A stretch of 64,000 nucleotides of DNA. Origin: Cavia porcellus (taxonomy: Eukaryota; Chordata; Mammalia; Rodentia; Caviidae). Numbering within the stretch: the stretch's first letter is position 1; each line of letters begins with the position of its first letter. The notes below the pieces were generated by a model, which worked only from the letters and a program-made list of their open reading frames with translations, ran no database searches and was not told the origin of the DNA. The stretch spans positions 65,275,494 to 65,339,493 of the forward strand of contig NW_026947490.1 of assembly GCF_034190915.1 (NCBI RefSeq), read 5' to 3'. Below, one piece after another: positions 48,460-59,517 of the stretch. Position numbers and translations under genes: made by a program.

Positions 48460-49135
48460 ATAAACCCTTATGATGGTTGCGGCATTACTGTCAACGATCA
48501 CTGCTCTCAGTTAGCTAATATTTCGTGTTGGATTCATAAATCGGAAGAACGCTTACTTTGCCTATATGATTCTTAGCCACATTTAGAAACAAGCATGCTA
48601 GCAAAATTATGTTCTCCATGAAAATTTGGTAAATGTACCAATAACATTTTGGGGACCTGGATACTTTTTGGAGACTTGAACTTAATTGCCCTGGTAATTA
48701 TTGATTTGTTCAATATTTCTTTTTGCTCAGGTGCCATATTTTGGGCAGTTTATGTTTTTTCAAAAAATTTATCCATTTGTCCAGGTTTTCTATATTTGTC
48801 AAATTCTTAATATTTTTGTCATTACAAGATCTCTATTGTGTCATATTTACCCTGCCCCTTAACTTAGTATTTATTTAACTTGCATCACCTTTTTTTTTCT
48901 CTTGAGCAGTTGTGTCAGAGGCTTATTTACCTGATTAAGCAGATTCACCTCAAATTTTATTTTTATTGGCTGAACTGGATCAAGTATCCTTCCAAAATCA
49001 GCAACACTTCATGCATTGTGTGATGGTCCTTGTTCACTTTCCTGCTTTCACTGGGAATTTTCCAAATCAGATGACCTTTGAAGAATCATCGTAAGGTTTG
49101 AAGTAGACAGTTAAACGTAGCTTCATGTTCATACG
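48460..49135. other. No gene seen
   Basis: AT-rich DNA, possibly further old L1 debris (ttcaaaaaatttatccattt). No gene is recognised. Confidence 0.3.
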
Positions 49136-49139
49136 ACAG

Positions 49140-50031
49140 GCTGTAGTCAGGGGCTGTGAGGAGGACGGTTAGAACAGGACATAAACATAATATTGTTTAT
49201 GATAGTTACCCAGAGTTAATGCAAGAAAGTGCAGGAAATCTATCCACAATACTAAAGACATAGAATATTTAACCAAGGGCCTGAATCCCACAGCAGTGTC
49301 CCACTTGAGTCTAGATGAAGACCCAGAGCTCATGACAATGCCTTCCATGAGTCCAACTGGAGGTCCAGAGCCCACAAGGACTCACGCCATTCCCTTTTAT
49401 GGATCTGGGCTGGGAAGGCCCAAAGGTCAGTGGTGGAAGCCAGAAAGTCCAAGCTAGCAGGGTGAAGGAGCTGTGCTGGTGGGATGAGGTTTTCTACGCT
49501 GGAGCCAAGAAGTCACACAACAAAGACCAGGGCTATCCCAAAAGGCACCAGAGCCATCCTCAGCAACACAGAGGTCCGAAGCTCCTCCGACAACGAGCTC
49601 CTCCGACAATAAGCACAGTCGGGTACATGCCAGGAAGCCAGCGTGACCAGTTTATTCTGGAGACCAAGCGGCCCATGTCTTCCCCTCCAGAGCCAGGACG
49701 CAATCCATGCTCCATGTAAGGACCAGAGCTCCCCCAAAGTGAACCACAGCCACTATCACCAACAAGGTCCCGAACTCCTCTATGACGTGGTCAAACTCAC
49801 ACTGGGGAAGCTAGTCATGATGAGATCCTCCAGAGAAACAATAGCTCAAACAGCAACACTTAGAGAAACCCACCACACCACCTCCTCCTCCTCCTCCTCC
49901 TCTTTCTTCTCCTTCTCCTCCACATCTCTCTTTATGCTGGCAACTTGCCTCAGATGGAACATCTATGCTCAGCACCATGGTGATTTAATTCAGCTGGTGT
50001 TAAGTTGACCACCAGTTTTTAATCCATAACA
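49140..50031 (-). mobile_element. LTR-like repeat, family not recognised, copy 2
   Basis: Reverse-orientation partner of 28519-29277. Read on the minus strand it starts TGTTATGGATTAAAAACTGG and contains a TATA-type CCATAAAAGGG about 260 bp before its end. Flanks gacag (49135-49139) and gacaa (50032-50036) give a 5-bp duplication with one mismatch. It is about 130 bp longer than copy 1, partly through a (CCT)n expansion at about 49880-49905 and a small internal duplication of a ctcctccgacaa motif. Open frames across it are not recognisable proteins. Confidence 0.7.
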
Positions 50032-50036
50032 GACAA

Positions 50037-51555
50037 TAAAGATCTATTAGATCTCTTATCTCAGTGGGATTAGGGAAAAATAAGACTACTGCCAAATAAT
50101 CACACATATTACAATTGTGTCATGTTCTAAGAAAGAGTAGGAAACATCTGAGACAGCAAAGGAACATAGACTCAGTTATGGCTGGGAAAGTTACCTGGGA
50201 AATGGAAGGTAATCTGATGAAGACAGAAGGGATAGCCTTTCATATAGAGAGCAGCATGAGCAAAGGCCCTGGGGCAAGAACTCAGTGTGCTGAGAGGAAA
50301 AAGAACAAATAAATCCATTTGGAACTCTTGTAGTCAAAAGTTTCTCTTTGATACTAGCCTGACGCAGTGGGGTTATTTGTATGTTTAGATTGAGAAATGT
50401 TGAGAAAAGTCTTAAGTTATAGAGTAACAGAGAAAAGAAAGTTGAGAAAACAGACAGATTGAAAGACACACATCTTTTTTGCATCCTGAGAAGTATAACT
50501 GCAAAAACATTCTAATAACTGCAGAAACCCTCAGGAAACATTCCTCTCTAACTTATTACAAGTGCCAAAACAAATGTTGGCTTGGGAACAGCTTGAAACC
50601 ATTCCTATATTGATTTTAAGTAATTAAAACCTAAAATATCAGAGTCTAAAATTAAAAATAATTTAAATTTAAAATGATTCTTTGGGATCATAAAACCCAA
50701 CGGAACATATTAGAGTAAAATTTGTTCAACTTTACCACGTAATACTGAAGGCTGACATACTGCCCATTTTCAAAATAGTATTTGGTCTCCATGTAATTTG
50801 AGTAAAAAGGTGCTGGTTAGGAGGACATCAAATCTGCCACAAACTGGCTTGAACAGCACGGACTCTGCCCCCAGGCATCGTGGTTTGCTCCTTGACCACT
50901 GAGGAAGTAGAATGTACCCATTGTCACTGTGCATGCACTGTGACCTACTCTGGCTTTTGGTTGACAGACAGCACATGCACGAGGTATCTCTTGAAGTCTA
51001 CAGACGTAGATTGACTTCAGGGACACAAACTTTGGCTGCCCCAGTGATGTGAGGATGGGCTACAAATCTCAACAATAACAGCACAAAAGAGCCAAGAAAT
51101 CGAGAGGATGTAATTCGTACCATTTCTGTTTCAAAGAAGTTTATGCAAATGGATATGCTCATCCTTCTAGGGTTTAAATAGAGCCTCTTCACAACACTGA
51201 TTGCAGAGTAGGACATTAAACATGACAGACGCCTCATTGTGACTGTGGATTTAGCAATGTGACAGACAAACTGCCTTGGATATAAAATTTGATTGTTTCA
51301 TGTGGCGTTTTGCAGCATAAGGAATTCTTCCTGCCAGACTATTGTGTGTGCTGTATGGCTTTCTAATTAAAACTAGTGATTCCCTTTATGACCTTTATTC
51401 CATCATTTCCCATGGCAGAAACCTCCACATGTCACATAATAAATAGCAACAACAGAATCTGAAATGCAGCTGCCCCAGACCTGCTTTCTCTGTCTAGCCC
51501 TCCTATAGATACAAACAAGATAAATAGCCACACGTTCTTTCCTGCTTGTGCCTCA
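50037..51555. other. Unique sequence, no gene recognised
   Basis: No repeat family or coding exon recognised. Confidence 0.3.
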
Positions 51556-51559
51556 CACC

Positions 51560-51720
51560 TTTTTGTCTCTTTAGTTTATGATACACTGCCTGGAAAGTCC
51601 CCTTTTCTCTTTCTCTATTCTTAGTCTACTGAGGTCTGTGTAGTTCTTTGAGACTCGGCTCAAATGCACCAGGCTTCTGGAAGTTTTATCTCGTCTTCTT
51701 AAGTAAGTTCATCCCAATTG
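51560..51720. repeat. L2/MIR-like fragment
   Basis: ctttgagactcggctcaaat and gcaccaggcttctggaag resemble the conserved L2-type phrase (actcagctcaaatgtcacct, aggaagccttc). It is short and old. Confidence 0.5.
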
Positions 51721-51724
51721 TGGT

Positions 51725-52725
51725 CCTCAGAACACCAATGCTATGATCCCAAGAGGACTCTGCTTCTTGGAGCCACAAGACAGAGCGAACACCTTGAATT
51801 CTCTGAGAAATCTTATAGTAAAGGCCTTTGTTAATTTTCGCTTCACTTGGCCGTTCCTAAAATTATTTGTCCGTGGAACTGTCCTCTCCTAACCTGCTGG
51901 CCCTACGTTAGAACACACTTCCTGCTGTGCTGTGTTCCCTCTTCTTCCATCTTTGTCCATCCGCATGGTCACCAGATATTTGTTGAGCATGTACAAGCTG
52001 CAGAGCAGGGTTAAAGCATGACTCAAAGCCCTGAGAGCAGTTTAAAATCTAGCAGGAGAAGCAGGACAGCAAGGGTGTCCATGTAGCAGAGGCTCTAGGT
52101 CACAAGAGGTACTGATGAGGCACTCACTCGGAGACTCAGGAGGGCAAAAACAGTATTCTAACCCAGGGGATCGTGTCTATAAGAGGCTTTCAAGAAGCAG
52201 ACTCCAACACAGGTCTGCATGTTACAAGGATTCAGTTAGGAGATCCCAGCTCTGAGAAAATGAAAAGGAGGCTGAGAAAGTCTAAGAAGCCAGAAGACCA
52301 CCTTGCAGCCTGGCTTTGAATGCAAGAAAGAAGAGAGAGTTGGGTGAGAGTGTGCAGCCCAAGGAAGACTTGACGATGTCATTGGTGTCCTTGAGCCAAA
52401 ATCAGCGTCGGAATTGTCCTGAGCCTCCCAGGACGGTGCTTATCTAAGGGGTCCTGTCCCAGTGGGAGTGACTGATAGATAGCCTGGTCTCTACATCAGT
52501 AACGCTATCAGATCCAGAGAGGATGTGTGTGTAGTCAATTCCATTCCTGTCATTACAGGTTTAGGGGTTGTATTCTGTAGCTACAGCATGGGGCTGGGTG
52601 GGAGCTGGCACTGGTGCGTGACCTTGGTGTAGCCTCAGAATATCGGGGGTGGAAGAGAGAATGTTCTCGGTAAGAGGAGTGGAAGGAACAGAAGACCAAG
52701 GTGCCTGGAGTTTGGATACAGGGTA
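51725..52725. other. Unique sequence, no gene recognised
   Basis: A weak MIR/L2-like phrase (ccagatatttgttgagcatg, about 51972) is present. There is no gene. Confidence 0.3.
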
Positions 52726-52734
52726 GCTATTGAA

Positions 52735-52815
52735 GATTACCAGCATAGATTCTGCAGTCAGGCAATCTGAGCTATAGTCCCAGCTGTTCCCCTTATTTGG
52801 GTGAGTCTCTTAACA
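52735..52815 (+). mobile_element. MIR fragment
   Basis: ttaccagcatagattctgca, gtcaggcaatctgagctata, gtcccagctgttcccc and gggtgagtctcttaac follow the central MIR consensus. Confidence 0.55.
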
Positions 52816-52925
52816 TCGTTTTGTTATAATTTCTTTTTATTTAGAATGAGAGTGGTCATGGGAATATTGTGTCTTCCCAACATCATTCAGTTGTCTAATT
52901 CTCTGGAAGCCAACTGCACGTCCTT

Positions 52926-52963
52926 CAGTTCAGTTCCGTTCTATTCCATTCCGTTCCATCTTG
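52926..52963 (+). repeat. (RTTCC)n pentamer tract
   Basis: Imperfect tandem pentamers (gttca, gttcc, gttct, attcc, attcc, gttcc). A minor simple repeat. Confidence 0.7.
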
Positions 52964-53319
52964 ACACTAACTACTGGAGTTAGTACAACCCCCACGAGTG
53001 GAGGACTTGGTCCTACAAAACTTTCTTTGCTTAAGACTTCAGCGGCAGGTCTCCACACTATCTACATTTCTTCCCAACTGATCATAACCTTGGGATTTCC
53101 TATGACTTCTCTCAAGTTCACTAGAACAACTCCACAACTCAAGCAAGTACCTACAACATCTGGATTACTGTGAAGAAAACAACCCAGGAGCAGCAAATGG
53201 AAGAGGTACCAGGGCAAGGGATGCGGTGGTGTGATGCAGAGTTTAATGCAGTCATCTGGCACACGCCTCGCCCTGCACACGGATGTACCCACTGACATGG
53301 GCCCGCCTCAGACTTTTAA

Positions 53320-53960
53320 GAACTAATTTTATTGGACAATTTTAGATATGCATAATGATAATAATCTTATTTGCACCAGTACATGCTATCTCCACATTCT
53401 TCTTTTCCTGACATTCTCTTCCCCTCCCTGCAGTCCTCTTCTCCTTCTTACTGACAAAAGCTTTGTTTCCATCTTTCTTTCTATTCTGTCTTTTCTTCTT
53501 CCGTCCTCGACTTTGGCCTCCTCCCTCCTTTGCTCCTCTCCCCATTTGAGAGTTTTATGCCTATTTCACAATATCTACAACATATATTGATGCTTATTTA
53601 ACCTTTCAGTTTCTCACACCAGAAAAACAATGAGGTATCTAAACATTGTACATCTGATTTACTTCCCTAAAGAGTGTGGTCTCAAGTGAACCCATTTTCT
53701 TAGAAATGTCTCAAGTCTATGCTTTTTAGGGTGGAAAAGTTCTCCATTGTATAAAAAACCCGACATCATCTTTATCCATTCATTGGCTGTTGAGCATTTG
53801 GGCCATTTCCCAGAGTTAGCTAGTAAAAACTGAGCTGAGTAATACTTCATTACATAAAAACACCACATCCCCTCTGTCCATTCTGCGGCTGATGGGCACC
53901 TGGGCCACCTCCAAGACAGCCATCACACACCGTGCTGTCACAAACCTGGGTGCAGACACA
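53320..53960 (-). mobile_element. Old L1 tail: 3' UTR and ORF2 C-terminus
   Basis: The plus strand carries gtggtctcaagtgaacccat, ttctccattgtataaaaaac, ttcattacataaaaacacca and gctgatgggcacctgggcca, the reverse complement of the ORF2 C-terminal WYFYTxEYYSA region. The ttctccattgtataaa type phrase occurs twice (53.74 and 53.84 kb), so the tail is partly duplicated. Confidence 0.75.
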
Positions 53961-53964
53961 TCGC

Positions 53965-54700
53965 AGATCAAGAACAATCAATCAACAAATCAATCAACAA
54001 ATGCTGGTAGGGATGTGGGTGTGAATGTAGACGGGTGCGACCACTGTGGAAACCAGTGTGTGTCTCCCTCAAAAAACTAAAGCTAGTAGAGGTTCCATTT
54101 GACCCGCCTGGTCTCCTTTTTGGTATCTTCCTGAAAGAATCAAAAGCATTATGTCAAAAGCATGCCCAGTTCACCATGGGGATCAGGAGGAGATCACTCA
54201 GCAAGAGGAAAAAGCTCGCCCTCCCGTGAACCGGGGATGTGGGGGCTGGGAAACCAGAAGAGCACCCCTCCCCCACCCCGGAAGCAGCTGGCTGATGGGA
54301 GGCCTCAGGGGAAGACAGCAACTGGGGTGAAAGGAATTGCTTGATCCTTAAGTTTGATTGGCTCTGCAGGCTGGAGCTGGGGGTCTGGGCATCTATTGGA
54401 GGATGGCAGTGCGCACTGTGGCAAACGTGGGGAATTTTCTTCCACCTTGTTTTTGTTTCATTTTACTGTTTTGTTTTATTCCTGTTTCTGGCAGTCTGAG
54501 CAACTATTCTGAAGATAACAGTACACAGTGTAACCACCCTTGCTGGATTCCTCTCCTCTTGGTTTGAAAATCTATATAGCTGTTGTTGTTTTATTTTTGT
54601 TGTTGTCATTTTGCTTTTGTCATTGTTTTTGAGGTTTGCTTGAACCTTGATTTTTGGTTTTTTTCTTTCTTCTCTTTAAAATTAAAAAAACAGTGAATAG
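53965..54700 (+). mobile_element. Old L1 ORF2 fragment and L1 3' terminal module
   Basis: aaactaaagctagtagaggt, tccatttgacccgcctggtc and aatcaaaagcattatg are plus-strand L1 ORF2 phrases. From about 54400 to 54700 the sequence matches the L1 3' terminal module, including gagcaactattctgaagata, acagtacacagtgtaacc and a final ttctctttaaaattaaaaaa. No open frame of interest. Confidence 0.6.
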
Positions 54701-54779
54701 ATACTGCGACTTGGGAAGAAACTGTTTAAGAGAACAGAAAAACTGTGATGGTGGAAAGGAAGAATGGTTAAAAGGAAAA

Positions 54780-54965
54780 AATAAACATATACACAAGTCA
54801 ATGAGGGTAGTTACACAGCTCGCTTCCATTACGTCATGCTGTGGCGGTGTGTCTGCACCCAGGTTTGTGGTGGTAAAGTCTTGGAGGCGGCCCAGGTGTC
54901 CATCAGCCACGGAGTGGACAGAGGGGATGTGGTGTTTTTGTGCAATGGAGTATTTATTACTCAGC
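54780..54965 (+). mobile_element. L1 ORF2 C-terminal fragment in inverted orientation
   Basis: The sequence gtgtctgcacccaggtttgt through gtttttgtgcaatggagtat is a near reverse complement of about 53830-53962. The two arms are therefore inverted L1 C-terminal fragments about 0.85 kb apart. Confidence 0.7.
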
Positions 54966-55039
54966 TCTGGGGAGGGATGATCTTGGGGCTTCTGTGGGTA
55001 GATGGAGGCAACTTGAGATATGCTGATAGCTATCTTTGC

Positions 55040-55370
55040 AGTGAGACAGAATCTCATATTGTTTTAAGTTGCATCTCTCAAATGACCAATGATACTGAAT
55101 ACTTATTCAGTATCTATTTGTTGTTTCTGCTTCTTCATCTGAGAAGTGTCTATTCATTTCAGATGCCCATTTTTGGATTGGTCTTTAAATTTGAGGGGTC
55201 TGATTTTTTTCTTAGTCCTTTATATATTTTAGGTATTAGAATACATCCTCTGTCTGAGGAACAGCTAGAAAAAAATTTATTCCCACTCAGCAGGTTGTCT
55301 CTTCACTGTGTTGGTGGTTCCTTTTGCTGTGCCAAAGCTTTTTAATTTATCTCAATCTCCTTTTTTATTA
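55040..55370 (-). mobile_element. L1 ORF2 fragment, left part
   Basis: Homologous to about 59.98-60.29 kb of the young L1 (tttcagatgcccatttttgg, ctgaggaacagctag). It stops at gctttttaat, exactly where 56203 resumes, showing a later insertion into it. Confidence 0.82.
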
Positions 55371-55380
55371 TTTTTTTATC

Positions 55381-56200
55381 TTTTTAATTAAGGGAAAAAA
55401 TAAATAAACAATAGCAGGATATATTATAGTAACCCACTTTGATTTCCTATTAACTTGATTTGAAACCCTGTATTGCTCTCACCATCTTGTTTTGACTGAT
55501 TTTACTCTATTCTGTTTTGCTTGATAGTACTAAGTTTGAGAATATAGGCAACAACTGTGAAGACAATAAGATTCACTATGATGTCCATTCTGCTTGACTA
55601 TTAACTTCTTTTGAAGTCCTGTAATGTCTCCAGTGTTTTGGTTTTATTGGTTTTGTTCTTTACTGTTTTGTTCAATTTTATTATAACTGATGATAGAGGC
55701 AATTCTTTTTAAGATAGCAAGAGGCATTATGGTAACTCATTGTTGATTACCTTGTGTTCTGTTTTTACATTATGTACCATGTCCATCCTTTTGATTTGAC
55801 TGACTCTGTTTTGTTATGTCACATTTGGTTTTATTCTCTTAAAAAAAAGTAATAAGAACTGTGGGAGTAATAAAACACAAAATGTGTAATTGCCATTCTA
55901 CAAAAAAAAAAAAAAAAAAAAGAAAAGAAAGTGTTCTAAAGGATATAACTGCATGTATATTTAAGCGTATGAGATAGATAACCATATTTACTGAGTTTTG
56001 TTGGATCATTGAACAGAACGGTTTGCAGTCTCACTGTTTGAATGTCCACTTTATATGCTTTAATTTTGTAACTTGAACAACTATTTCTAAGATGACAATA
56101 TGTAATCTATTAACTAGTGATTTCCTGTGTATTTTTTTGAAATTCTGTATAACTTGTACCTTTTTTTTTTCTTTTTCTCCTTAAATAAAATTTAAAAAAA
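55381..56200 (+). mobile_element. L1 3' UTR with internal A-tract and terminal module
   Basis: Three ~150-bp units (shared motif near 55426, 55577 and 55732) lead to an internal A-tract (about 55902-55921). A further ~280-bp module follows, with ggatataactgcatg, ggtttgcagtctcactgttt and gaatgtccac, ending ctccttaaataaaa plus a short A-run. This 5'-truncated L1 sits inside the minus-strand L1 whose halves are at 55.04-55.37 and 56.20-57.24 kb. Confidence 0.78.
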
Positions 56201-56202
56201 GA

Positions 56203-57240
56203 TCAGAACTGAGCTGTTGATTCTTTGTGACATTTCCTGTGGGATTGGGGGTTTGCTCATGAAGTCTTGTCTACACCTATGTCTTCAAGAGTTCTATTTT
56301 ATCTCCCAGCAGATTTAGTATTTCTGTTTTAATATTTAGATCTTTGATCCATTTTGATTTTAGGTTAGTGCATGGTGAGCGATATGGCTCTAGTTTTAAT
56401 CTTCAGCATGTAGAAAGCCACGTTTTCTAGTACCATTTATTAAAGAGGTTATCTTTTTTCCAGGGAAGATGTTTGGTCCCTTTGACAAAGATAAGGTGGT
56501 TGAGTGTGTTTGGAGTTGTTTCTGTATCCTCTAATATGTTTCACTAATCCTGTTTTTTGCCAGTGCCATGCTGTTTTTTTTTTTTTTTTTTTTTCAATCA
56601 TGGTAGCTTTGCAGGGATTGCAATGACCCCTGCCTTGCTTTTGTTGCCCAGAATTGTTTTTGTTAATATAGCTCTCTTCTGTTCCAAATGAATTTTAGGA
56701 TTGTTTTCTGTAGTTCTCAAAGGAATGCATTATTTTGATCAGAATTACAATTAAATCTGGATAGCAATTTTGGAAATATGGCTATATTTGACTGTATTGT
56801 TTCTGCCTAATCAAGAACAAGGTATAGCCTTCAATTTTCTGGTATGTTATTTGATGTCCTTTTTCAGAGTACTGTAATTTTCAATGTAACAGTCTTTTAC
56901 TTTCTTCGTTAGATGGATTTCTACATATTTCATTTTTTTGGATGGTATTGTGAAATGCGCTGCCCCTAATTTCTCTTCTCAATGAGATTGTTATTTGTGT
57001 ACAAGAATGTTATTGATGTTTGTTGCCCTTGTATCCAACCACACTACTGAATTTGCTTTTGAGTCTAGACATCTTTTGGTGGAGTTTTAAGGGTCTACTA
57101 TGTAGAGTATCATGTCCTCTGCAAATAAGGGTAATTTGACATCATTTCCTATCCATATTCCATTTGTTTCTCTTGTCTAACAGCTCTGGCTAATGTTTCA
57201 AGACCTATATTGAATAGGAGTGGTGATAGGCTTCCTCCTT
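56203..57240 (-). mobile_element. L1 ORF2 fragment, right part
   Basis: Homologous to about 60.3-61.34 kb of the young L1 (tatttctgttttaatattta, ggttgagtgtgtttggagtt, tatgtagagtatcatgtcct). It carries a T-run of about 21 at 56574-56594 and many frame breaks. Its homology ends where the UFM1-like sequence begins. Confidence 0.85.
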
Positions 57241-57247
57241 TGCCCAG

Positions 57248-58165
57248 GAAATTGGCAGGTGAACAGAGCTAGGGTTCTGCACGCGTCCAGCCTGGGTCCA
57301 CTGGTCCACTAAGGTCACACTGATGTCTGACCCACAGCTCCCATACAAAGTCCTCAGTGTTCCTGAAAGTATGCTTTGCACAGCAGTTTGAAAGTTTACA
57401 GCAGAATAATCCAAGGTCATGCAGCAACCAGTGCAGTTATTACCAGTGATGGAATGGGAATAACCCTGCGCAGCCTGCCAGAAATGTTTTTTCTAAAGCA
57501 TGATTCAGAGCTGCGATTATCCCCAGAGATCCTGTTGGAAGTTGCTAATATCTGCTTCTGGGAACACACAATTAGCTCAGAATAAATACTACTGTTTTTA
57601 TTTTGGTCATAAAAGTGAAATCAGGCATTTAACATACAATGAAAACACCAAAAACCCATGAAACAGCGAAAGGTGACTCTTTTGGCCCTCCTTGTTCAGA
57701 CTCTTCATGTGAAGAGGAAGAGGTTATGAAAGGAAAGTTCCAGAGTCACTAAACTGTAGCCTCAGAGCACAAACACGGGGTTCATTTGTGGCAAATGAAT
57801 TATGCAACTATTTTTTACCTGGAAAATAATTATGATAATTTTTTCCTGAGTACATTTGGAAAACTAAAGTTTCCTAGGTGTTAAACAATTATCTTTGAGT
57901 TAAAAATTTAGAAAGATTGATTGTGGATCATAGATGACAGTTTTCTTGATAGTCTTTAATAGACTCATATATAGATCCTTCAGTATATATTTTGTGGTAA
58001 ATAGACATGCCAATGAATATTTAAGTGTTTTTCTATCTTAAGTATTCAAATTTAATGTGTCATATAAATTTTAAATATCAGAGAACCACAAATTAAATTT
58101 CTTGATCTAACCATTATGTGCATAAACTAATGTCACATAATAAAGTTCTTAACAGTGTTGTAGCA
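57248..58165 (+). pseudogene. UFM1: Processed pseudogene of UFM1
   Basis: UFM1 is the small ubiquitin-like modifier of the ufmylation pathway, normally 85 residues. The plus strand at about 57294-57548 translates piecewise to UFM1: SDPQLPYKVLSVPES, then in a second frame AATSAVITSDGMGI and FLKHDSELRL. It is dead: the start codon near 57294 is lost, in-frame stops lie at 57389-57391 (TGA) and 57407-57409 (TAA), a 1-nt deletion follows near 57413-57420, and more small shifts occur near 57465-57520. Absence of introns, a long trailing region with AATAAA at 58139-58144, and position in an L1 point to L1-driven retrotransposition. No clear A-tail or target duplication survives. Confidence 0.9.
58139..58144 (+). 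promoter_or_regulatory. Polyadenylation signal of the UFM1 pseudogene
   Basis: AATAAA close to the end of the transcript-derived segment, as expected for a cDNA copy. Confidence 0.55.
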
Positions 58166-58387
58166 GGATCTAACATTTGCCACGGTAGGAGCTAAAAATG
58201 TAGTAGAATCATTTTTTCTTGAGTTGTGCATTTCTTTAGAGTTATGCAACTCTTTATCAGTTTCTTAGTGCAACGTCTTGATGTTAAAAACCCTCCAGGA
58301 ATGACTCTTTTTTTTTTATTTAAGAGGAAAAAGAGAAAAACACAAAACAAACCAAAGCGGCATAAGGGTACACGCAATACAGAACTA

Positions 58388-58432
58388 CAAAACAAAACAA
58401 AACAAAACAAAACAAAACAAAACAAAACAAAA
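58388..58432 (+). repeat. (AAAAC)n pentamer array
   Basis: About nine perfect pentamers inside the terminal module of the young L1. On the element's own strand this is (TTTTG)n. It explains the Phe/Cys/Leu-rich spurious frame on the minus strand. Confidence 0.95.
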
Positions 58433-59517
58433 AAACATAACAGTAAGAAATCACCTGCTAGTAGATTACACACTATCTTCTTGAAAACAGTTCCTCAAAT
58501 CACAGTATCAAAGAACACAAGGTGGACATTCAAACAGGGAGACTGCAAACAGCTGTGTTCAATGTTCCAAAAACATTGATAAAGTCAGCTATTTAACACC
58601 CCCAAACACACTTGCTGTTATATCCGTTAGAGCTCTTTTTCTTTTTTTTTTCCCCTCTCTTTTTTACAACAAAATTTACACATCTTGGATTTTATTACTC
58701 CTTAGTGCTTATTACTTTCTTGGGGGGGGGGAGAATACAGTCAAATATGGCAAAACAAAGCTGTCAGTCAATACCAAGGATAGACATAGCACATGGTGTA
58801 GAACAGAGTACAAGTTTATCAACAATGGTTATCAACATTGTCCCTTGTTTCCTTAAAAAGAATTGTCTATCTTATTAGATATTATAAAGTTGGACAAAAC
58901 AGAAGAGAACAAGACCAATAAAACTTAGGCATTGTAAACATTACAGGATTTCCAAAGAAGACAATAGTCAAACCAGAATGGGTATCTTAGTGAATCTTAT
59001 TGTCTTCAAAGTAGTTGCCTATTTCTTCAAACTTGATACTATCATATAGAATGGAACAGAGTCTAATCAGTCAAAACAAGATCGTGGGAGTACTACAGGA
59101 CTTCAAAACAAGTTAATAGGAAATCGAAAAGAGTTACTATTTATATATCCTAATTTTTTTGAATTTTTTCTTTAATTAAGACAAACATAAGAAATGACTA
59201 AATAATTTTTTTTGAAACAATAAGGGGGAGATTGAGATAAAACAGGACATAACAATATAACAATAGAGGTCACAGCATGACTGTTTCAACAACCTAGTAC
59301 TTCACCACCTTATAACCTGACTTAATAGTAGTTACCATAGTGTCTTTTTCCTTGAAATATTTGGATAAAACTTCATATACTCTAGCTTCAAATATTTTCA
59401 TATCAAGAAGCCCAGAATAAAGCCTTTCTAATTAATGAGTGAAAACTTTATAAGGCTTCAAGGCCACCTAATGGGGAATCATGATTACCACGTATTTTTA
59501 TATATTTGAATCATTAT

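Noticed and set aside
57205..57420. 71-codon minus-strand frame that looks gene-like
   Set aside because: It is antisense to the UFM1 pseudogene and its end runs into L1 sequence. The meaningful homology is on the plus strand.
58192..58473. Phe/Cys/Leu repeat resembling a membrane protein
   Set aside because: It is translation of the (TTTTG)n array in the L1 terminal module.
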